A stretch of DNA of 64,000 bases, taken from assembly GCA_015689735.1 (NCBI GenBank), contig WVSP01000005.1, positions 30,131-94,130 on the forward strand, in the 5' to 3' direction. The notes below the pieces were generated by a model that saw only the letters and a list, made by a program, of their open reading frames with translations, was not told the origin of the DNA and ran no database searches. A program made the position numbers and the translations under genes. Below are positions 41,009 to 49,917 of the stretch, piece after piece; the first letter of the stretch is position 1, and the number at the start of each line of letters is the position of its first letter. The DNA is from Rhodobacterales bacterium LSUCC0031 (GTDB taxonomy: Bacteria > Pseudomonadota > Alphaproteobacteria > Rhodobacterales > Rhodobacteraceae).

Positions 41009-42328
41009 CTAAAGCGTCAAGCTTGGACGCCCCACACACTCATAGCGCGTAAAGCCCGCCTTTTGCGCATCGCGCGGGCTATAGATATTGCGCAAGTCCG
41101 CTATCCGGGGATGGGCCATCTTCTTGGCCAGCTTCTTCAGGTCCAGCGCCCGGAACTCGTTCCATTCGGTCAGGATCACGACCAGATCGGCGTTCTGCGC
41201 CGCTTTATAGGGGTCGTCTTGCCAGACCACGCCCGGCAAGAGCGCCTCGCCCTCCCTCCTGCCCTGCGGGTCGACCACCCGCACCTTGGCGCCCCCCCCC
41301 ACAAGGGCCGGCACGATCGTCAGGCTGGGCGCATCGCGCATGTCGTCGGTATTGGGTTTGAAGGTCACGCCCAAGACCGCGATGGTCTTGCCGTTGAAGC
41401 TTCCGTCGCACAGATCGCGCAGCTTCTCGATCATGCGGCTCTTGACCCCGTCATTGACGCGGATGACGGTCTCGACGATGGATTGCGGCACGGCATGTTC
41501 CTGCCCGATCCGCGCCAGCGCTTGTGTATCCTTGGGAAAACACGATCCGCCATAGCCCGGCCCTGCATGCAGGAACTTGTTGCCGATGCGCCCGTCAAGG
41601 CCGATCCCCTTGGACACTTCCTTCACATCCGCGCCCACCCGTTCACAAAGCGCGGCGATCTCGTTGATGAAGGTGATCTTGGTCGCCAAAAACGCGTTGG
41701 CCGCGTATTTGATCATCTCGGCCGATTCCAGATCGGTCGTCACGATGGGAAAATCGCGCAGGAACAGCGGGCGATAGATCTCGGCCAGAACCTCGGCGGC
41801 GCGCTCGGTCTGAACGCCCACCACCACGCGGTCGGGCTTCATGAAATCATCGATCGCCGCCCCCTCGCGCAGGAATTCCGGGTTCGAGGCGACGTCGAAT
41901 TCCGCGCCCGGATTGGCCTTGGCCACCACGTGTTTGACCTTGCGGTTGGTGCCGACTGGCACCGTCGATTTGGTCACGATCACCGCATATCCCGTCAGCG
42001 CGCGCGCCACATCTTCGGCAGCCGCCATCACATAGGTCAGATCGGCATGCCCATCGCCACGCCGCGTGGGCGTGCCGACCGCGATAAAGATCGCCTCGGC
42101 CCCATCAACCGCAGCCGCTAGATCGGTGGTAAATGACAGCCGCCCCGCTTCCACATTGCGCGCCATCAACTGGTCAAGCCCCGGCTCGAAAATCGGCACT
42201 TCACCGCGATTGAGCTTGTCGATCTTGCCCGGGTCTTTATCGACGCAGATCACGTCATGGCCGAAATCCGAAAAACACACCCCCGAAACAAGGCCAACAT
42301 AGCCCGTGCCGATCATCGTGATACGCAT
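41009..42328 (-). CDS. ugd: UDP-glucose 6-dehydrogenase
   Basis: An enzyme of 439 residues that oxidises UDP-glucose to UDP-glucuronate with NAD, supplying sugar for exopolysaccharide or lipids. The Rossmann start is MRITMIGTGYVGLVSGVCFS, with SNPEFLREGAAI near residue 150. The catalytic Cys is in PGYGGSCFPKDTQAL near residue 261, and TFKPNTDDMRDAPSL lies in the C-terminal domain. A run of nine G in the coding strand (complement of 41292-41300) lies near residue 343 and could slip. It is a single gene; GGACAGGG is a weak site ahead of the ATG. Confidence 0.96.
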   Translation of the reverse strand: MRITMIGTGYVGLVSGVCFSDFGHDVICVDKDPGKIDKLNRGEVPIFEPGLDQLMARNVEAGRLSFTTDLAAAVDGAEAIFIAVGTPTRRGDGHADLTYVMAAAEDVARALTGYAVIVTKSTVPVGTNRKVKHVVAKANPGAEFDVASNPEFLREGAAIDDFMKPDRVVVGVQTERAAEVLAEIYRPLFLRDFPIVTTDLESAEMIKYAANAFLATKITFINEIAALCERVGADVKEVSKGIGLDGRIGNKFLHAGPGYGGSCFPKDTQALARIGQEHAVPQSIVETVIRVNDGVKSRMIEKLRDLCDGSFNGKTIAVLGVTFKPNTDDMRDAPSLTIVPALVGGGAKVRVVDPQGRREGEALLPGVVWQDDPYKAAQNADLVVILTEWNEFRALDLKKLAKKMAHPRIADLRNIYSPRDAQKAGFTRYECVGRPSLTL

Positions 42329-42651
42329 GAATATACCCTGTCCTTGTCTTGGCGCCCCGCCAATTCCTCTTCCGTGTCGCCCAAAGCAGGCGAGGGATCA
42401 AGCGGGCTTAAACAGTGAATTTGCAAGATCGCCTTTTGCGCCGTTTCCCCATTGGTCCCAGATGCATGCGCCTTCCATCCCCGGTTATGCCAGATCGCCA
42501 CATGCCTTGCGCGAGGCTAAACGCCCCAGCCCCGCGCGCCATTGACGGCGATCAACCCTGCTGCGACGGGCCGATTCACAGCATGTGTGCGCCACCGCAC
42601 GGGACGCGATGCCGCTTCTCAGCTATCATCCCCCAAACAGGAGGAGATCCC
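42329..42651. other. Gene-free spacer between ugd and the VOC gene
   Basis: This 323-nt region separates two divergent genes and must hold both promoters. It has ordinary base composition. I see no RNA gene, repeat or convincing hairpin in it beyond the GAGGAG site at its right end. Confidence 0.6.
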
Positions 42652-43269
42652 ATGCCCCACAGCGAGCTTCGCAAGATCCAGACCCAAGGTGTGCATCACA
42701 TCACCTTGATCGGGGCGGATCGTCAAAGCAGCATCGATTTCTGGGAGGGTGTCTTGGGCATGCCCTTCATTTTCGACCAACCCAATCTTGACGACCCGTC
42801 CGAAGGGCATCTCTATTTCGATCCCGGCGATGGGCGGTTAATCACTGTATTTACCAATGAAAACCGCATACCCGACCCCTCGCCTGTGCCACAAGCAATG
42901 GGCGGGCTGCATCACCTTGCCTTCAATGTCAGCCAAGCGAGCTTTTGGCAGGTGGCTGAACGGCTCGATGCACGCGGTGTCAGGCACTCCGGCCCCGTCG
43001 ATCGCGGCTTCATGGACTCGCTCTATTTCCGTGATCCCTTGGGATTGCGGATCGAGCTTGCCTCCTACCGCTTTGACCCACCCGAAGGGATGCGCCATGC
43101 CGATGTGCTGATCACGGCCCATAAAATCCGTGTTGCGCGTGGTGATCATCACATCGACCGCGCCCATCTGGCCGATGCGATCGAGACCCTTGTTGCCCGC
43201 GGCCAACACTCACTGTCGCAAGATCGCAGCGCCAAACATGGTTATCGCGGGGTTGATCGCACGGCGTGA
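42652..43269 (+). CDS. VOC-family glyoxalase/dioxygenase-like protein
   Basis: A protein of 205 residues with a vicinal oxygen chelate fold. Likely metal ligands are His in GVHHITLIGADR near residue 15, His in GLHHLAFNVS near residue 87, and Glu in GLRIELASYRF. The YFDPGDGRLITVF segment and the RKIQTQGVHH start resemble ring-cleavage dioxygenase-like (PcpA/LinE-type) VOC proteins, but those usually have two VOC repeats; this has one plus a helical tail of about 60 residues. GAGGAGA sets the ATG at 42652. Substrate unknown. Confidence 0.82.
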   Translation: MPHSELRKIQTQGVHHITLIGADRQSSIDFWEGVLGMPFIFDQPNLDDPSEGHLYFDPGDGRLITVFTNENRIPDPSPVPQAMGGLHHLAFNVSQASFWQVAERLDARGVRHSGPVDRGFMDSLYFRDPLGLRIELASYRFDPPEGMRHADVLITAHKIRVARGDHHIDRAHLADAIETLVARGQHSLSQDRSAKHGYRGVDRTA

Positions 43270-43340
43270 TCGTGCCGCATGGTGTGCCTTCGCCTGCCAG
43301 TTCGACAGCGCCCGATCCACGCCTTGGTACGGGCCAATAC

Positions 43341-44219
43341 TCAGGGATTGCAGAACTGGCATTGGCTGGGATCAGCTTCCGCCTTGCCATCGCGTCGCGG
43401 CAACTGGCTCTGCGCACCACAGATGGTGCAGCCATGCACCTCACAGGCAACCAGATCCGTCTTGAGACCACAACCGCTACAGGGCAGCCCAGTTTCGCTG
43501 CGCAACTTGCCCCAGCCCGGTGCCTGGCAGTTTGGGCAAGCCGTGGCCAACCGAGCGGCGAGTTTTCTGCCCAATTCTGCAATGATCGCCATGCGCCTTG
43601 GGTTCATGAAGGCACGCATGTCGGTTTGCACAAAAGCTTTCGCAAGCGGGCATTGCTGGACCGCCAATCTGATGGCCGCGTCCAGTTCCACAACATGGCG
43701 CAACCCTTTGCCGATCGGTGCCGTGCGTCGGGATGCCGGGGCGACTATCAGGGCTGTTTTGGGAAAATCCACCCGCGCAAGCAAGGTCGCGACACCGTCG
43801 AGATCGGCGGCTTCCATGTGATCGTAAACCGGCTGCGCGTCGAGCATCTCCTCGACAATCTCTTGGCCCGTGGCCTTGTTTCGCCAAACCAGAATTTCGC
43901 GCCCGGAGGCTAGGAACGGCACCACGGGATGCGGGCCATAGGCCCCTTCGCTTGCCAATCCCGCAGCAAGGCCCGTTTGCGCCATCGCCGCTGCCAGCTT
44001 GGCGCGCGCAGCCTCCTCCATGGTGCCTGTCCGCGCGATCTCACCGCCAAAGGTTCCAAAGCGGTCGCTGTCGAACCCGTCAGGAATAACAAGATCAACG
44101 CCCAAACCCGCAAACGCAGGCGCAAGGGCTGCCTCTTTGCCGTGCATGGTGGCCAGCACCGCCTGTTGGGGCAGCCCTCGACCAGCGCCACCCTGCCCAA
44201 GGTTCAGAGCATGCACCAT
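43341..44219 (-). CDS. DUF6671-like protein with a C-terminal zinc-ribbon pair
   Basis: A protein of 292 residues. The N-terminal part (LATMHGKEAALAPAFAGLG, FGTFGGEIARTGTMEEAARAK) and central part (GLASEGAYGPHPVVPFLASG) match what I recall of DUF6671. The C-terminal 70 residues hold four Cys pairs (CPNC, CSGC, CTIC, CQFC), which would bind two zinc ions. GGGAGG 9 nt upstream supports the ATG at 44219. No enzyme activity is established. It is convergent with the VOC gene; the iron alcohol dehydrogenase upstream is on the same strand, 64 nt away. Confidence 0.75.
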   Translation of the reverse strand: MVHALNLGQGGAGRGLPQQAVLATMHGKEAALAPAFAGLGVDLVIPDGFDSDRFGTFGGEIARTGTMEEAARAKLAAAMAQTGLAAGLASEGAYGPHPVVPFLASGREILVWRNKATGQEIVEEMLDAQPVYDHMEAADLDGVATLLARVDFPKTALIVAPASRRTAPIGKGLRHVVELDAAIRLAVQQCPLAKAFVQTDMRAFMNPRRMAIIAELGRKLAARLATACPNCQAPGWGKLRSETGLPCSGCGLKTDLVACEVHGCTICGAQSQLPRRDGKAEADPSQCQFCNP

Positions 44220-44282
44220 CAGCGACCGCCTCCCAACGATTGGCCAAAAGCGCCACCAGCGCCCGCGACGCTGTCATCAGAC

Positions 44283-45407
44283 CTAGATGTAAACGGCGCG
44301 CAACAAGCTTTCATAATCATCGCCCGTCAATGGTGCGGGATTAGTCGGGTGGCTATGATCGGCCAAGGCACCACGAATGACGACATCGAATTGCTCTTCG
44401 CGCAACCCAAGCGTCTTGAGCCCCACGGGAATGCCAAGGCGTCGGTTCAGCGCATCGAGCGCGTCCTCCAATGCACCCGGCATCAGATCGAGCGTTTTTT
44501 CGATCCTGGCAAATTTTTCGGGCGCCGCGTGCCGGTTCAATCGCATCACCACAGGCATCAAGATCGCATTCAGTGTGCCGTGATGCAGATTGGGGGATTT
44601 CAGCCCACCCAAGGCATGTGAAAGTGCGTGGACCGCGCCCAACCCCTTTTGAAAGGTCAATCCGCCCTGCAAGGACCCCATCATCAAGCCATGGCGCGCG
44701 GCAAGGTTTGCACCATCCTCGAAGGCTGCAATCACATTGGTCCAGATGCGCGCCGCGCCGTCGAGCGCAATCGCCTCTGCCGGGGGGTTGTCGCGAGGCG
44801 ACAGATAGGTTTCCAAACAATGCGATAGCGCATCCAGAGCCGTGGCAGCGGTCAAGGCAGGCGGCATGCCAAGTGTCAGTTCCGGGTCGCAAATCGCCGC
44901 CTTGGGAATGAGAAACGGGCTGACGATCCCCAATTTCCGGCCATCTGCCATAGTGATCAGAGCAGCGCGCCCCACCTCAGAGCCGGTGCCTGCGGTCGTC
45001 GGCACCGCGATCACAGGCGCAACCCCCGCAGTGATCAGCGACATCCCCCCCTCGATCAAGGCAAAGCGCGCAAGCGATCCGCCATGGGTGGCCAACAGCG
45101 CCGCGGCCTTGGCAAGATCGATGGGTGAGCCGCCGCCAAGCGCGACGACACCATCACATCCCGATGCCGTGTAAAGCTCGACCGCCTGCAAGGTCGCCTC
45201 TTCGGTCGGGTTCGAGGGGACATCGAAAAAGCACGGCGTATCTTTTGGCAGAAAAGGTATGATGCGATCGACCAGACCGGCCGCGACGACCCCGCGATCA
45301 GACACCAGCAAAGGGCGGGCAATGCCCAAGCGCGCGCATCGCGCGGCCACTTGCGCAATCGCGCCCGCCGCGAATTCGATCTCTGTCAGATAAGTGATGA
45401 CGCTCAT
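44283..45407 (-). CDS. Iron-containing alcohol dehydrogenase
   Basis: A protein of 374 residues of the group III metal-dependent dehydrogenases. The NAD-binding motif [13 protein letters not shown] lies near residue 89, and [15 protein letters not shown] near residue 132. Metal ligands are Asp in [12 protein letters not shown], His in [13 protein letters not shown], and two His in [18 protein letters not shown]. Substrates in the family range from ethanol and butanol to maleylacetate and 4-hydroxybutyrate; none can be chosen here. The start MSVITYL at 45407 has GGGGAGAG about 10 nt upstream. The gene downstream on the same strand is DUF6671. Confidence 0.9.
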   Translation of the reverse strand: MSVITYLTEIEFAAGAIAQVAARCARLGIARPLLVSDRGVVAAGLVDRIIPFLPKDTPCFFDVPSNPTEEATLQAVELYTASGCDGVVALGGGSPIDLAKAAALLATHGGSLARFALIEGGMSLITAGVAPVIAVPTTAGTGSEVGRAALITMADGRKLGIVSPFLIPKAAICDPELTLGMPPALTAATALDALSHCLETYLSPRDNPPAEAIALDGAARIWTNVIAAFEDGANLAARHGLMMGSLQGGLTFQKGLGAVHALSHALGGLKSPNLHHGTLNAILMPVVMRLNRHAAPEKFARIEKTLDLMPGALEDALDALNRRLGIPVGLKTLGLREEQFDVVIRGALADHSHPTNPAPLTGDDYESLLRAVYI

Positions 45408-45660
45408 GATCTTAGCTCTCCCCCCGCAAGTTGCGGCGCACTTAGCGATCTTCTTGTCCAAGAAGTTTCGGTGATCTTCCCCCCCTCGGCAAGGCCTCGC
45501 CCTCTCGCCGAGGGGCATTTCGATCACCTTGGCGAACGGTGCCAAAAAGTTCACGCCCTTTCATACTTTCCTAAGGCCACTGGTGCCACGTCCAAACGGC
45601 GCAATAGGCAAAGATCGAAAAACGATAGACGCCCTGCAAGCGGAGGCGTATGCGCACCGA

Positions 45661-46590
45661 ATGACAAGCACGCATCCCAACAGCGCTTCGAACGACCGCG
45701 TCTTGACCGGCGTGGTCTTGATGCTGGGCTTTTGCATCACTGCGCCGTTGTTGGACGTGGCGGCCAAACTTGCCGCAGGTACCATCCCCGTGGGGCAGGT
45801 CACAACCGCGCGCTTTGTCGTCCAAGCCTTGCTCATGGCGCCACTGGTCGCGGCGATGCGCCTGTCCTTTGGGGTGGGGCGGGCGCAATGGCTGGCGCTC
45901 ACGCTTAGGGCGGTCTTCTTGCTGATCTCGACCTTTTGTTTCATCGCCGCGATCCGCGTCATGCCCTTGGCCGATGCCTTGGCGATTGCCTTTATCGCGC
46001 CCTTCATCGTGCTGTTGATCGGCAAATATGCCTTGGGCGAAGATGTCGGCCCACGCCGCGTCGCAGCGGCCATCGTGGGCTTTGTCGGGGTTCTGTTCGT
46101 CATTCAGCCGAGTTTTGCAGCCTTTGGCGTCATTTCACTTTTTCCACTCGGCACGGCGGTATCATTTGCGCTCTATATCCTTGTCACGCGCGGGCTGTCG
46201 CGGTGGCTTCATCCCGTGGCGCTGCAATTTCATACGGGGCTGATTGCAAGCCTGCTCTGCCTGCCGGTGCTGGTCTTGGCCCAAGGCAGCGGTGCGGTGA
46301 TGTTCGATCCGGTCTGGCCGCAAGGCATGGCATGGCTGTGGCTCGTCGGGGTGGGGTTTTTCGCAGCAGTGAGCCATATGATGATGACTTATGCGCTGTC
46401 TTACGCGCCCTCGGCCACCTTGGCGCCGATGCAATATCTTGAACTCCCCATGGCAACCTTGCTCGGCTTCTTGGTGTTTCAGGATTTTCCCAATCGCTTG
46501 GCCTTGCTGGGGATCGTCATCATCATCGCGGCGGGGCTCTATATGATCCATCGCGAACGGGTGACCGCGCGTAGCCCCGCGCGCGCATAG
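45661..46590 (+). CDS. EamA/RhaT-family (DMT) transporter
   Basis: An inner-membrane protein of 309 residues with ten hydrophobic segments in two EamA repeats. Examples are GVVLMLGFCITAPLLDVAAKL near the start, LRAVFLLISTFCFIAAIRV, and in the second repeat VGVGFFAAVSHMMMTYALSYA with LELPMATLLGFLVFQDFP. Related proteins export amino acids or drugs. The ATG at 45661 is the first good one; the GGAGG site lies rather far (14 nt) upstream. It is divergent from the iron alcohol dehydrogenase, with a 253-nt spacer. Confidence 0.88.
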   Translation: MTSTHPNSASNDRVLTGVVLMLGFCITAPLLDVAAKLAAGTIPVGQVTTARFVVQALLMAPLVAAMRLSFGVGRAQWLALTLRAVFLLISTFCFIAAIRVMPLADALAIAFIAPFIVLLIGKYALGEDVGPRRVAAAIVGFVGVLFVIQPSFAAFGVISLFPLGTAVSFALYILVTRGLSRWLHPVALQFHTGLIASLLCLPVLVLAQGSGAVMFDPVWPQGMAWLWLVGVGFFAAVSHMMMTYALSYAPSATLAPMQYLELPMATLLGFLVFQDFPNRLALLGIVIIIAAGLYMIHRERVTARSPARA

Positions 46591-46615
46591 CGCGGAAAGC
46601 TTGCCGCGCCAGCCT

Positions 46616-48034
46616 TCAAGGGCGATCGACCAATGGCGGGTTCAGATCGGACGGCATCGGACAAACATAGGGCGTCAGCGCAAGGCGGCGCGCATGCTCG
46701 GCCTTGGCTTCGGCCAGTCGCGCGGGATCAGCAAGCAAGATCTGCGCGACCCGCCCCATCAGCTTGGCGGCATGGGTCATGCCCTTATGCGCCGCCCCCG
46801 ACAGCCCTTGCGCAGTCATTTGCCAGCTATGAAGCGGCGTGCCGATAGCCGCGGTTGCCACCAGCACCTCGGTCGTGGGCACCTTCCATGTCACATCTCC
46901 CACATCCGTCGATCCGATCAGCACCGCACCGCCGGGGCGCATCGGCACGACCCAATCGCACAGCACCGCATCGGTGGGTGCTTGGTTGACCACTGACCAT
47001 TCGGCCGCAATGTCGGACGGCGAGAGCGTCGCCTGTATCCGCGCAGCATAGGCGCGGTCCTGATCGTCGAACGGCACACCGCCCAACTCGTCCAGCGCCC
47101 CTTGCATGATCTTGTCCATGGTCAGGTTCTCGAAATGGTTCGAAACCGCGGCAAACATCTGAAAGCTGACCTCCGTCTCGGTCATCAGCGCGGCCCCTTG
47201 GGCGACTTTCTTGACCCGTTCGACCAGCGCCAGCATCTCGTGCAGATGCAGCGCGCGGATGGAATAGCGCACCGAGGCGCGCGATTGCACGACATTGGGC
47301 GCCTTGCCGCCTGCATCGAGATAGGCATAGTGGATGCGCGCATCTTGCGGCATGTGCTCGCGCAGATAGTTGACACCCACCGACATGAGTTCAGCAGCGT
47401 CAAGTGCCGAGCGGCCCAGATGCGGTTGAGCCGCAGCATGGGCAGCGCGCCCCGAGAAGTGGAAATCCATCCGCGTATTGGCCAAGGACAGCGGGTCATC
47501 GACCCGCGTCATGCCCCCCGGATGCCATGTCACGGCGGCGTCGACATCGTCAAAGGCCCCGTCGCGTACCATGAAGGCCTTGGCCGCCCCCCCTTCCTCG
47601 GCGGGGCAGCCGTAATAGCGCACACGTCCGGGTGTACCGCTGGCTTCCAGCCAATCCTTGACCGCGCAGGCCGCGAGCATCGCCGCCGATCCCAGCAGGT
47701 TGTGACCACAGCCATGGCCGGGCGCGCCCTGCTCCAATTCCTGCGGGTAATCGACACCGGCCACTTGGCTCAGGCCCGGCAGCGCGTCGTATTCGCCCAA
47801 GATCGCGATCACCGGCCCGCCGCGCCCGGCCTCGCCGGTGACGGCGGTGGGGATACCTGCCACTCCTTCGGTGACGCGAAACCCCTTGGCTTGCAACATC
47901 TGCGCATGGGCTTTTGCTGAGCGGAACTCGCCATAAAGCGTCTCTGGCGTGGCCCAAACCGCGTCAGAAAGGCCGATCAGGTCATCTTTGTGCGCATCGA
48001 CAAGACCCGGAATAGCAGAGGTATTTTGGCGCAT
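46616..48034 (-). CDS. M20-family amidohydrolase (AbgB-like)
   Basis: A zinc peptidase-like enzyme of 472 residues that removes an acyl or aminobenzoyl group from amino acids. Metal-binding motifs are in ILGEYDALPGLSQVAG and GHGCGHNLLGSAAMLAAC near residue 107, then GCPAEEGGAAKAFM and TWHPGGMTRVD. The dimerisation domain has RAAHAAAQPHLGRSALDAA. It is closest to AbgB (p-aminobenzoyl-glutamate hydrolase subunit B). It is the last gene of the operon with the AstE-like and HutG-like genes and the dipeptide transporter, 15 nt after the former. Confidence 0.88.
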   Translation of the reverse strand: MRQNTSAIPGLVDAHKDDLIGLSDAVWATPETLYGEFRSAKAHAQMLQAKGFRVTEGVAGIPTAVTGEAGRGGPVIAILGEYDALPGLSQVAGVDYPQELEQGAPGHGCGHNLLGSAAMLAACAVKDWLEASGTPGRVRYYGCPAEEGGAAKAFMVRDGAFDDVDAAVTWHPGGMTRVDDPLSLANTRMDFHFSGRAAHAAAQPHLGRSALDAAELMSVGVNYLREHMPQDARIHYAYLDAGGKAPNVVQSRASVRYSIRALHLHEMLALVERVKKVAQGAALMTETEVSFQMFAAVSNHFENLTMDKIMQGALDELGGVPFDDQDRAYAARIQATLSPSDIAAEWSVVNQAPTDAVLCDWVVPMRPGGAVLIGSTDVGDVTWKVPTTEVLVATAAIGTPLHSWQMTAQGLSGAAHKGMTHAAKLMGRVAQILLADPARLAEAKAEHARRLALTPYVCPMPSDLNPPLVDRP

Positions 48035-48049
48035 GTTGCGATCCTTGGG

Positions 48050-49042
48050 TCAGATTACGACGGGTTCGGCCAATCGCACCGCGGTCTTGCCGCGCCAAAG
48101 CCTGCGCGATGGCATGACGAGAACCGTCACAGGATGGGGGGCGCGCAGCTCGGTCGGGCCATCATGGCCGATCAGCGTACCTTGGGGAAGCCGTTCAAGC
48201 CCGCGCCAATCTTGCGCGAAGCGGAAATCATCGGTCTCGATCGTCACGGCGCGCGAGACTTGCAAGAATTGCATCGGCGCGGGTGCGGGGCGGGTCTCGA
48301 GCCAGTCTTGGCCGAAATCGTGTGCCACAGCCCCGGTGGCGCGCAAGAAGCGGATCGCGCTTTCCATCGCAGCCCCTTCGGCGGCGGCCTCCCAATGTTG
48401 GCCGCACTCCACCAGCATCGCATTGCGCGGCGAGGCAGGATCGCCAAAGCCGCCATAGTCGCGCATCCGCACCCCTTCGGCATGGCCATGGTCGTTGATG
48501 ACCAGATCGGGATAGCCCACATTGCGCGCCAGATCGCGCCCCTTGGGGCGCAGCCCCGCGATGGTCAGCGCTTGCGCCTTGCTTTGCATGGAGTGGATAT
48601 CGAGAAGCAGATCAACCGTATCAAGCCATGGCCGCACCTCGCGCGCGCGGCGCAATTCCTCGGTCAGCTTGCGGTCGGGATCGTCAAGGATGGCGGGCGA
48701 CCAGATGCGGTTGAAATCCTCGTCGATCCAGCGCGAGGCATCGGGAACATCCGGGTCAAACGCTTCATGCGCCGCGACATTCATGAATGCCAACGACAGC
48801 TTGCCCCGCACAGGGCGCACCTCGCGGCGCAACAGCCAGTCAAGCGTCAGCGCACCGCACGGCTCGTTGCCATGCACGATCGCGGTAATCGCCACATGGG
48901 GGCCAGACACGCCGCTGTCAAAGGTCCAGATATAGGGAGTATTGCCCGTGCCAGCAGCATAGGGGCTGATATCAGGCGGCGTGATCTCGACCGGGAAAGG
49001 GTTGGGAAGGCCGGTTGCCGATCCTTTGGTGGGCTGGGTCAT
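48050..49042 (-). CDS. Succinylglutamate desuccinylase/aspartoacylase family hydrolase
   Basis: A zinc carboxypeptidase-like deacylase of 330 residues. The zinc site is HGNEPCGALTL (His and Glu) near residue 58, with a later His in DIHSMQSKAQAL. The catalytic Glu is near the VECGQHWE block, about residue 211. Family members (AstE, AspA, DoeB) remove succinyl or acetyl groups from N-acyl amino acids. It overlaps the HutG-like gene by 4 nt and precedes the M20 gene. The exact acyl group is unknown. Confidence 0.87.
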   Translation of the reverse strand: MTQPTKGSATGLPNPFPVEITPPDISPYAAGTGNTPYIWTFDSGVSGPHVAITAIVHGNEPCGALTLDWLLRREVRPVRGKLSLAFMNVAAHEAFDPDVPDASRWIDEDFNRIWSPAILDDPDRKLTEELRRAREVRPWLDTVDLLLDIHSMQSKAQALTIAGLRPKGRDLARNVGYPDLVINDHGHAEGVRMRDYGGFGDPASPRNAMLVECGQHWEAAAEGAAMESAIRFLRATGAVAHDFGQDWLETRPAPAPMQFLQVSRAVTIETDDFRFAQDWRGLERLPQGTLIGHDGPTELRAPHPVTVLVMPSRRLWRGKTAVRLAEPVVI

Positions 49043-49917
49043 TCTGCCGGTATCCTCTGAAGGCGGTGTGCGACGTGATCGGCCAGTTCTGCGGCAAGCG
49101 CGGCAAAACAGGCCTTGAGCTGGCCATAGCCCGCATGTGGCGCGCGGGTGAGTTCGTTCATATAGAGCTTGCGATTGACCTCGATCTGCATGGAATGACG
49201 CCCGTGCCGGGGGGCGCCATTGGCGCGGATCAACTCCATCCCCTTGTAGGGATCATTGACGGCGATCGTGTAGCCGCGCGCGGCAAGGAAGGCACGCACG
49301 GTTTCGGTCAGTTCCGCCTCACAAGCCGTGCCGTCAAGATCGCCCAAGACGAAATCGGGCCGCTCGGTGCCGCGCGCCTGTGTTGACATGGCCGAAGCAT
49401 ATTGCTGCATCGAATGGCAGTTGATGTGCCAAACGGCCCCCCAGCGTGCATGGGAGGCATCGAGCAAGTCACGCAACCGCGTCTGATAGGGGCGGTGATA
49501 TCGCGCGACGCGGTCCGCGACCATCGCGGCGGACAGGGGTTCGCGATACATTGGTCCGCCCGCTGGCGGGACCCGCGTCCAGCATAGGCCAATCCCAAGA
49601 CGGCTTTTCACCGATGGGTTCAAGGGCGTCGGATAGGTGCCGCTGATCTGGTCGGGGTCCATGTCGTCGGGGGCGCGGTTGGCATCGACGAATGCGCGCG
49701 GGAAATGTGCCTCGAGCAAGACCGCCCCTGCCTCGACCGCCCCCGCCCAAAGATCGGCGACATGGGTATCTTCGGCCTGTCGTAACAGCGCGGGGTCGGC
49801 GGCATGGTTGAATTCCGGCGGATAGAGGGTGCCTGAATGGGGGCTATCAAAGACAAGCGGCACCTGCTGGCTGTCTTGGCCCGACACAGTCAACACACCT
49901 GGAATGGTCTCGGTCAT
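49039..49917 (-). CDS. N-formylglutamate amidohydrolase family protein
   Basis: A protein of 292 residues of the HutG/FGase family. It begins with LVFDSPHSGTLYPPEF near residue 21, then EDTHVADLWAGAVEAGA, HFPRAFVDANRAPDD and AVWHINCHSMQQYAS, followed by DFVLGDLDGTACEAEL. NDPYKGMELIRANGAPRHG is also a family signature. Known members hydrolyse N-formyl-L-glutamate in histidine catabolism; no other hut genes are here, so a related N-acyl substrate is equally possible. It overlaps the ATPase gene before it and the AstE-like gene after it by 4 nt each. Confidence 0.9.
   Translation of the reverse strand: MTETIPGVLTVSGQDSQQVPLVFDSPHSGTLYPPEFNHAADPALLRQAEDTHVADLWAGAVEAGAVLLEAHFPRAFVDANRAPDDMDPDQISGTYPTPLNPSVKSRLGIGLCWTRVPPAGGPMYREPLSAAMVADRVARYHRPYQTRLRDLLDASHARWGAVWHINCHSMQQYASAMSTQARGTERPDFVLGDLDGTACEAELTETVRAFLAARGYTIAVNDPYKGMELIRANGAPRHGRHSMQIEVNRKLYMNELTRAPHAGYGQLKACFAALAAELADHVAHRLQRIPAE

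Noticed and set aside
46590..46609. GCGCGG / CCGCGC inverted repeat between the EamA and M20 genes
   Set aside because: A 6-bp GC stem is expected by chance at this composition and no T run follows.
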